Shown here in pieces: positions 1 to 5,894 of a stretch of 5,894 nt of DNA. The number at the start of each line of letters is the position of its first letter. The first letter of the stretch is position 1. Below the pieces are notes generated by a model. It worked only from the letters and a program-made list of their open reading frames with translations, was not told the origin of the DNA and did not search any database. This DNA comes from Desulfobacteraceae bacterium (GTDB lineage: Bacteria > Desulfobacterota > DSM-4660 > Desulfatiglandales > Desulfatiglandaceae): assembly GCA_020349865.1 (NCBI GenBank), contig CP070700.1, positions 1,369,133 to 1,375,026 of the forward strand, in the 5' to 3' direction. The position numbers were made by a program, and so were the translations under genes.

Positions 1-2436
1 ATGGGTTTTGATCATAGGATGCTCGGGATTTCCAGGGAAATCCTCGAAGAAGACTATATTTTGCAGGTTGCCGTACTGGAGGACGGGGTCATGGATGACC
101 TTGAACAGGGGTTTATAGAGCCGTGGTTTAAGGTGGATTTTTCAGAGCGCATCCCCAATGTAACTGATTACCGGTATGTCCAGGGTCTTGAAGTTCGCCC
201 CCCTGACGTCTGGCGCTATTTTGTTCGGGTGAAGCCGAAGATCCTCAAGGCGTTCATTGAGGAAAAGGGTTTTGAAGGGCTCGCTCAAAGAGAGGCTGAG
301 GACGAATTTGTCTACCAGAACAGCTTTAATATCAACAAGACCTATTACGACGCCCTGGGCAGACAGCAGGCATTTGTCCTATCGCACGGTCGTAACTTTT
401 TTATCTTGAAGATAGTTGGGTATGCGGAACAGGTCGTTCAGTATTACAAGCTGGATGACTTTAAGGCCCATATATGGATTGCCCATCAGCGATATCCCAC
501 AAAGGGGCGGGTCTGGCACCCTGCAGGTGCTCATCCCTTTATCGGTCTTAACGAGGCCCTTGTCCACAACGGAGATTTTGCCAATTATCACTCTGTGGCT
601 GAGTATCTGAGCCAGCGAAATATCCACTCACTTTTTCTGACTGACACGGAGGTCTCTGTCCTCTTGTTTGACCTCTATAGCCGCACTTACGGCTATCCTT
701 TAGAAAACGTCATTGAGGCTCTGGCCCCAACTATGGAGAGAGATTTCGATCAACTGCCGCCCGGAAAGCAGAGGGTCTACCGGGCTATCCAGGCGACACA
801 TATTCACGGCTCCCCGGACGGCCCCTGGTTCTTTATCATTGCGCGAAATGATACGAAGAATAATCGGCTCCAGCTCATCGGAATAACTGATACGGCCATG
901 CTCCGCCCCCAGGTCTTTGCCTTGCACGAAGGCCAGGTGCAGGTGGGACTGATATGCTCGGAAAAACAGGCAATTGATGCCACACTGAAAAGTCTGTCAG
1001 AGGAAGATCCTCGAGTGGGAACCGTGGCCGACCGATACTGGAACGCACGTGGTGGAAGTCATACGGATGGAGGGGCATTTATCTTTAATCTGGATAAAAC
1101 CGATCATGGATCACTTGAGCGTGAATTGACCTGTGTTGATAAATTTGGCCGGAAAATAGGCATCCCTGAAGGCCAGATTCCTTATCTGCCCGGTCGGGTT
1201 TACTACATGATGGAAGACGAAGACAGGGAACGATTTGAAATATCAGGCTTTTTTGAACTCCAGCGCCCCGATCTCCTGTATGAATATGTAAAAGAGGGAA
1301 TTGAAAGCTGGGACTATGCAGATTTGATGGACTGTCTCAGAGGAATCAGGGTGTGGGCACATAAAGGAGATGCGCATTTTGAGGTCGCCCTAAAGACATT
1401 GACTCAACTGATCGATCGTCGCTATCCGACTTATGACAAGAGGAGACGATCCGTCTTGCAGATGGTAAACCAGACTCTGGAGGCTGTTTTTCGCGATTTT
1501 CCGTCCCTTGAAAGAGAGGATGAAAAAGGTGCATATCGGTTGATAGACTGGGAAAGCAGGCAGTTCTTTCGAGGACCTTCTTACCAGGAAAAGGTCTTGA
1601 TAATTGATGCCTCTCTCTTTCCCCCTGAGGGAAACAGTTGTGACAGCCGGTTGATGGCCGAGGCCTTTTACAGGGGCTGGCGGCGATTCATAGTGTTCGG
1701 GCTCAAGGGACAGCGATTCCACGGATGCGGATTTGGGCCTGATACGGGGGGAATACGTATCGATATATACGGTAGTTCCGGTGACTATCTGGGTTCCGGT
1801 ATTGATGGCCTCAGCATACACGTACACGGCAATGGGCAGGACCAGTTAGGTCAGATCATGAAATCCGGTAAGATGGTCATTCACGGCGACGCAGGCCAGA
1901 CATTTATGTACGGAGCCAAAGGTGGGGAGGTGTATGTCATGGGCAATGCCGCGGGCCGCCCGCTCATAAACGCAGTGGGAAGACCCCGTGTAGCTATAAA
2001 TGGGACCTGTCTGGACTACTTAGGTGAATCCTTTATGGCGGGTGATCCTTTAGAAGGTGGGGGCTTTGTGATCCTCAATGGTGTAGAGTTCAACAACGAG
2101 GGACGGGTAACCCCTCAGTCGAACCCCTATCCGGGATCCAATCTCTTTTCTCTGGCATCAGGGGGGGCGATATATATCCGGGATCCTTTTCAATTAGTGG
2201 ATGAGCAACAATTGAATGGCGGGGAAATCGTAGCGCTGGGAGAGAAAGATTGGGAGCTGATTCTCCCAATGCTCAAGGAAAATGAAAGGCTGTTTGGAAT
2301 CTCTGTCGAAGAAGACCTTTTAGCAATAGAGGGCGAACAGGGGAGCCCCCTGGAGGTTTATCGCAAAGTAAGGCCGAAGCAGGCTGAAGATGTACACAAA
2401 GACGGCCTTGAGGAGTGGGTAAGCTATGAAACTTGA
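1..2436 (+). CDS. Glutamate synthase-like protein: class II glutamine amidotransferase fused to GXGXG domain, 5'-truncated by the window edge
   Basis: The protein probably supplies ammonia from glutamine to a glutamate synthase (or related FMN amidotransfer enzyme) in the cytoplasm. Seen (numbering from the first in-window codon): amidotransferase signatures at about 70-225, namely WRYFV (71-75), RYPTKG (164-169), HPF (178-180), HNGDFANY (189-196) and TDTEV (214-218); a linker at about 340-530; the lead-in VLIIDASLFPPEG (532-544); and GLKGQRFHGCGFGP (567-580) opening a glycine-repeat beta-helix (GXGXG, PF01493-like) to about 720. The FMN/synthase core between these two domains in canonical ~1500-residue GltB is absent. 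No Cys occurs before residue 319, so the family's N-terminal catalytic Cys must lie upstream and the ATG at base 1 is probably internal. An FMN-core partner encoded nearby is inferred. N-methylglutamate synthase, which has separate amidotransferase and GXGXG subunits, is an alternative. It is convergent with glnBD. Family call is strong; exact substrate is uncertain. Confidence 0.85.
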   Translation: MGFDHRMLGISREILEEDYILQVAVLEDGVMDDLEQGFIEPWFKVDFSERIPNVTDYRYVQGLEVRPPDVWRYFVRVKPKILKAFIEEKGFEGLAQREAEDEFVYQNSFNINKTYYDALGRQQAFVLSHGRNFFILKIVGYAEQVVQYYKLDDFKAHIWIAHQRYPTKGRVWHPAGAHPFIGLNEALVHNGDFANYHSVAEYLSQRNIHSLFLTDTEVSVLLFDLYSRTYGYPLENVIEALAPTMERDFDQLPPGKQRVYRAIQATHIHGSPDGPWFFIIARNDTKNNRLQLIGITDTAMLRPQVFALHEGQVQVGLICSEKQAIDATLKSLSEEDPRVGTVADRYWNARGGSHTDGGAFIFNLDKTDHGSLERELTCVDKFGRKIGIPEGQIPYLPGRVYYMMEDEDRERFEISGFFELQRPDLLYEYVKEGIESWDYADLMDCLRGIRVWAHKGDAHFEVALKTLTQLIDRRYPTYDKRRRSVLQMVNQTLEAVFRDFPSLEREDEKGAYRLIDWESRQFFRGPSYQEKVLIIDASLFPPEGNSCDSRLMAEAFYRGWRRFIVFGLKGQRFHGCGFGPDTGGIRIDIYGSSGDYLGSGIDGLSIHVHGNGQDQLGQIMKSGKMVIHGDAGQTFMYGAKGGEVYVMGNAAGRPLINAVGRPRVAINGTCLDYLGESFMAGDPLEGGGFVILNGVEFNNEGRVTPQSNPYPGSNLFSLASGGAIYIRDPFQLVDEQQLNGGEIVALGEKDWELILPMLKENERLFGISVEEDLLAIEGEQGSPLEVYRKVRPKQAEDVHKDGLEEWVSYET

Positions 2437-2459
2437 TACTTGAAACTCGAAACTTGATA
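2428..2459. repeat. Degenerate 7-bp tandem repeat spanning the stop codon of the first gene
   Basis: Reading from 2430, four consecutive heptads are AACTTGA, TACTTGA, AACTCGA and AACTTGA. Equivalently, GAAACTTGATA occurs at 2428-2438 and again at 2449-2459, exactly 21 bp apart. The TGA stop of the upstream gene (2434-2436) lies inside the first unit. Further right, CTGATAA occurs at 2470-2476 and 2478-2484, possibly a decayed extension of the array. The array fills much of the 72-bp gap between the convergent genes. I see no GC-rich hairpin with a T-tract there, so no intrinsic terminator is called for either gene. The function is unknown; replication slippage is the likely origin. Confidence 0.7.
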
Positions 2460-2508
2460 GGCCAAGGAACTGATAAGCTGATAACTCCGAAACCTTTTCT
2501 TAAAGACT

Positions 2509-5115
2509 CTATTTCAGGACAGACAGAATGCCCTGTTTTATTTCCTCAAGCTGGCCTTCTCCCTGAATTTTCTGCCCGGAAGAATCTCTCACATAAAAAA
2601 CGCCCGTCATTTTTTCTTTATCTCTGTTGAACTTACCGAATCTGATATCCAAACCCATTGAAAAGATCTGCTCTGTCAGTTCATAGAGCAATCCAACTTT
2701 CACACCTGTGCTCACCTCGATAAAGGTAAAAAAATCAGAGATTTCATTGTTGATTTCAATCTTCTTGGCAATCGGAGATTGATACCCCTCAGAATACCGC
2801 ATCATCTGCCCTTTTTTGGTGAGGAGCAGACTGCCCAGTTGCAACCGGTCTTCCATTGCCAGGCTCAGTTCCCCCCGGATCTTTTCCCATGTTTCATCTT
2901 CGCGATAGGGGTCCGGGGGGTTTGTCACTTCGTATACATCAAAGGCAAGGCCGTTTTTCAGGGTAAAAATGTTGGCGGATAGGACCTTGATGTTATTTAA
3001 AGTAAAGACCCCCACCATTTTACTAAACAGGCCCGGTTTATCGTATGTGCACTGAATCACCCGGGTGACGGGAGCATTGGCGAGCTTTTGCAGTTTCCAC
3101 AAATGTTTTTCTTGACCCATGGTCAGGGCCAGCCTAAAGTGCTCAACCATGTCTTCTAAGGTGGTATTCAGGAAATATCGGGATGAAAGTTGTTCGATAA
3201 GGCTCATGATCTCGTTTTTTTGGAAATGAGTCTCCAACTTCTCTATGAGCAATTTCTTGTTGGCCTCAATCTTTTTGGTAGCATCCGGAGAGGCCAGAAC
3301 ACCTCCAATTAAGATATGCCTTACTTTGATAAACAATTCAATGAGGAGCATTATTCTCCAGTTACTACGGGCAATGGGACCGGTTGCAATACTGTCGGCC
3401 ACGGTCAGTAGAAATAGCATCTGCAAAAGATCCTTGTCCTGGATTACCTGGGCCACCTGAACCGAGGTTTTTTCATCGCCCAAGTCCCTGCGCTGTGAAA
3501 TACGGGCAAGCAGCAGGTGTTCTCGCACAAGAAAAGGGATTACTCCAATGGCTTTTCCTTTTATGCCGAGTCTATTCAGAATCCTCGGGATGAGCCCGGC
3601 GCCTTTCCTGGAATGATCTTCCCCATATCCCTTCCCGATATCGTGAAGAAGGGAGGCCAGAAAAAGCCAATGGGCATTTTCCAGTTCTTCAAAGACCTCT
3701 CGGAGCAGGGGCCACTGTTTATCATATGTCCCCTTTGAAATTTCATTGATCGTCTCAACGGTCCTTAAAGAGTGGAGATCCATGGTCTCCACATGATAAA
3801 AGCCGGACTGCGCCAGGTTCCTGATCCTCTTGAATTCGGGAATAAAAAGGGTGACCAGTCCGATTTCAAGGGCAAGCCTCATAATCTTTGGGTTTTTCGG
3901 GTTGAGGAAAATTTCAAGGAACAACTCTTGCGCCCCCGGTGAAACGAGGAGTTTCTTGCCATCTGTAGCGATTTTTTTCCTTGCTTCCCAGATAAGACCC
4001 GAACCCAAAAAAAGCCCCCTCTGATTTGCCTCACATAGGGCCTTAAGAATTATCAGGGGATCTTTTTCAGAGAGCTTTCCTCCTTTCAAAACAATATTCC
4101 CCTTCGCCAGCTTGAACTCCTGTGGCAGGCCATGCTCGGCAGACTCTGAAGTCGAAGGCAAAGGAGCAATGATATCCAGCGCCTTTGTCAGAAACTCTTC
4201 GTGCCCGTAGCGGATTCGGTTTAGATGAAGGTAGAGCTCTCTCATGAACTTATCAGACCCTGAAATATGCGGGCCATCAACGAAACCAAGACTGTGGGAT
4301 AGCTCTTTTTGAAGGGAAAGCAAAAGCCTGTCTTCTTTTCTGCCGGCCAGAAGGTGAAGGTGATTTCGTACCTTTAGGAGGGAATTTCCAGAACGGTTCA
4401 AGTTATCAAATCCAAAATGGGAGAAGACCGCGAACCGCTTGATTTGATTGATGCGTTTACACCCGAAATAAATCCTGGCCATCCAGGCCATGAAGTTGAG
4501 ATCCCTGAGACCACCCAGGCCCTCTTTTATATCGGGCTCTACAAAATATCCTTCAGTGCCATACTTTTCTTTCCTTTTCTCCTGAAAGAATAAAAACTGG
4601 TTGATAAGGGATTCCTTTTCCCGTTCAATCCTGGACCGGAAGGCCACCTGGAAAAGGCGAAAAAAGGGTCGAGAACCCAGCAGAAAGCGGCCATCCATTA
4701 CGGAGGTGAGAACCCTGAAATCATGCATGGCCAACCGGATACATTGCTGAACCGTTAGTATGGAATGTCCTACCTCCAGCTTGGCATCCCAAAGAGAATA
4801 GAGGGCCCGGGTAATAATTTCATTCATCTCCGGGGAAAGACTGCCTTTGTGGATCACCATCAGGTCCACGTCGGATCCAAAGCATAGTTCTCGCCTGCCA
4901 TAACCGCCCAAGGCCACTATTGCCAGGGTATTTTCCTGGGCCTCCCCGATCTTGTGCGTGAATCCGGCCGCAAAAAACAGCGATCGAATAAACTGGTTCA
5001 TTAGACCAGTGTATCTTCGGGTTGTGCGAAACCCTGAGCTCTGTTTTACATATTCCTGAATCAGGGCTTCCTTTGATTCAGAAAACCTTTTAATGAGTTG
5101 TTCTAACTTGGCCAA
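2509..5115 (-). CDS. glnD: Bifunctional PII uridylyltransferase / uridylyl-removing enzyme GlnD
   Basis: Cytosolic glutamine sensor: it adds UMP to PII when glutamine is low and removes it when glutamine is high. At 868 aa it has normal family length (E. coli about 890). Seen in order: nucleotidyltransferase motif GGYGRREL (70-77) with S81-D82-V83-D84, the metal-binding Asp pair; the family motif EPDIKEGLGGLRDL (193-206); an HD phosphohydrolase domain with H441, H448, LLHDIGKGYGEDHS (489-502, H491-D492) and VADSIATGP (572-580); ACT1 at about 685-760 with YDKPGLFSKM; and ACT2 at about 797-868. Both catalytic sites look intact, so both activities are expected. In ACT2 the usual DRPG-like turn reads GVKVG (804-808). 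The start is TTG, 4 nt after the glnB stop. The frame has an in-frame TAG about 50 nt upstream with no ATG, GTG or TTG between, and the next ATG (residue 39) lies too far in. AAGGG is only 1 nt from the start, so translational coupling to glnB is inferred. Confidence 0.97.
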   Translation of the reverse strand: MAKLEQLIKRFSESKEALIQEYVKQSSGFRTTRRYTGLMNQFIRSLFFAAGFTHKIGEAQENTLAIVALGGYGRRELCFGSDVDLMVIHKGSLSPEMNEIITRALYSLWDAKLEVGHSILTVQQCIRLAMHDFRVLTSVMDGRFLLGSRPFFRLFQVAFRSRIEREKESLINQFLFFQEKRKEKYGTEGYFVEPDIKEGLGGLRDLNFMAWMARIYFGCKRINQIKRFAVFSHFGFDNLNRSGNSLLKVRNHLHLLAGRKEDRLLLSLQKELSHSLGFVDGPHISGSDKFMRELYLHLNRIRYGHEEFLTKALDIIAPLPSTSESAEHGLPQEFKLAKGNIVLKGGKLSEKDPLIILKALCEANQRGLFLGSGLIWEARKKIATDGKKLLVSPGAQELFLEIFLNPKNPKIMRLALEIGLVTLFIPEFKRIRNLAQSGFYHVETMDLHSLRTVETINEISKGTYDKQWPLLREVFEELENAHWLFLASLLHDIGKGYGEDHSRKGAGLIPRILNRLGIKGKAIGVIPFLVREHLLLARISQRRDLGDEKTSVQVAQVIQDKDLLQMLFLLTVADSIATGPIARSNWRIMLLIELFIKVRHILIGGVLASPDATKKIEANKKLLIEKLETHFQKNEIMSLIEQLSSRYFLNTTLEDMVEHFRLALTMGQEKHLWKLQKLANAPVTRVIQCTYDKPGLFSKMVGVFTLNNIKVLSANIFTLKNGLAFDVYEVTNPPDPYREDETWEKIRGELSLAMEDRLQLGSLLLTKKGQMMRYSEGYQSPIAKKIEINNEISDFFTFIEVSTGVKVGLLYELTEQIFSMGLDIRFGKFNRDKEKMTGVFYVRDSSGQKIQGEGQLEEIKQGILSVLK

Positions 5116-5119
5116 ACCC

Positions 5120-5527
<408 letters not shown>

Positions 5528-5571
5528 TTAAAAATCGCGGTTTGATGGAATGAGTCTGGAGAGAGTCGGTG

Positions 5572-5611
5572 TCCGGTGCAGCGTGCCGGAAGGCTCTTGT
5601 CAGTAACAGCC
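5572..5611. repeat. Two adjacent imperfect hairpins
   Basis: TCCGGTG (5572-5578) pairs with TGCCGGA (5584-5590) around a 5-nt loop, with two G-T wobbles in RNA. One base later, GGCT-C-TT (5592-5598) pairs with AA-C-AGCC (5605-5611), with one internal C-C mismatch. Neither is followed by a T-tract on either strand, so these are not intrinsic terminators. They lie upstream of the proposed glnB start site; function unknown. Confidence 0.4.
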
Positions 5612-5712
5612 TAAATGGCCCTGAAAAAAGTCTTTGCAACCGCCTGCATGTCATGTTGATCGGCATTATAAGGTAAAATTTTCTGCAGGCAAAGGGATGC
5701 GGATAAAAGCTA

Positions 5713-5740
5713 TTGAAAAATTTTTTCAAAAATGTTTTTG
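5713..5740. repeat. Overlapping AT-rich palindromes
   Basis: TTGAAAAA (5713-5720) and TTTTTCAA (5722-5729) form a perfect palindrome around one base. CAAAAA (5727-5732) and TTTTTG (5735-5740) form a second inverted repeat that shares the CAA of the first, so the two structures exclude each other. There is no GC-rich stem. This could be a protein-binding site, an easily melted element or simple AT-rich spacer. Confidence 0.45.
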
Positions 5741-5763
5741 TTGCGTCATTAAACCCAGATTGT

Positions 5764-5781
5764 GCAGTAGTCTCCTACTGC
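5764..5781. repeat. Perfect 7-bp stem-loop, possibly inside a larger nested inverted repeat
   Basis: GCAGTAG (5764-5770) and CTACTGC (5775-5781) flank a TCTC loop with no mismatches. Further out, TGTTGC (5739-5744) can pair with GCAACG (5800-5805), with one wobble, and six T residues (5807-5812) follow on the plus strand. Between inner and outer arms pairing is poor. It could be an operator, a structured RNA or part of a small repeated element. Confidence 0.5.
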
Positions 5782-5894
5782 GACTTGAAAATCCTTGCTG
5801 CAACGCTTTTTTCCCTATTTTGCTCCTCGACATATTTATTATTATGCCTCCGTCACAAAATTGCTCCAATTGCGCGTTTCGCTATGGTTTTTTG

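Noticed and set aside
1390..1827. 145-residue minus-strand frame inside the synthase gene
   Set aside because: Antisense to clearly conserved linker and GXGXG coding sequence; its product shows no family features.
2437..2508. Bidirectional terminator between the convergent genes
   Set aside because: The gap holds repeats and short T-rich runs but no stable GC-rich stem followed by a T-tract on either strand.
5739..5812. Plus-strand intrinsic terminator (outer 6-bp stem plus T6)
   Set aside because: The outer stem is short with a very long loop, and no plus-strand gene lies to its left for it to end.

Overview
This window is a nitrogen-assimilation locus, probably from a Desulfobacterota (deltaproteobacterial) type genome. 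The evidence is a split-architecture glutamate synthase subunit, a PII protein directly followed by its modifying enzyme, moderate base composition, and a degenerate 7-bp tandem repeat between genes. The taxonomic assignment is inference and cannot be proven from this window.

Layout. Positions 1-2436 (+) hold most of a large glutamate-synthase-related protein. It carries a class II glutamine amidotransferase domain and a C-terminal GXGXG beta-helix domain, but not the FMN-binding synthase core that lies between them in canonical GltB. Its 5' end, including the catalytic N-terminal Cys, is missing at the window edge. A 72-bp gap (2437-2508) with heptad repeats separates it from a convergent two-gene unit on the minus strand: glnB (5458-5120), encoding PII with uridylylation site Tyr51, then glnD (5115-2509), encoding the bifunctional PII uridylyltransferase/uridylyl-removing enzyme. 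Only 4 nt lie between these two genes, and glnD appears to start with TTG. Positions 5459-5894 have no convincing gene. They hold the glnB ribosome binding site, a possible sigma-70 type promoter and several short inverted repeats.

How the genes work together. GlnD senses glutamine through its ACT domains and adds or removes UMP on Tyr51 of GlnB. GlnB also senses 2-oxoglutarate and ATP/ADP, and passes nitrogen status on to its targets. The glutamate-synthase-like protein would release ammonia from glutamine for transfer to 2-oxoglutarate, the metabolite pair this sensory system monitors. Sensor, sensor-modifying enzyme and a consumer of glutamine/2-oxoglutarate therefore lie side by side. No glnA, amtB or ntrBC is visible here.

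I did not find evidence for a wholly new system. The points most worth checking are the amidotransferase-GXGXG fusion without an FMN core, the altered second ACT motif in GlnD, the heptad repeat that contains the stop codon of the first gene, and the palindrome-rich segment right of glnB.
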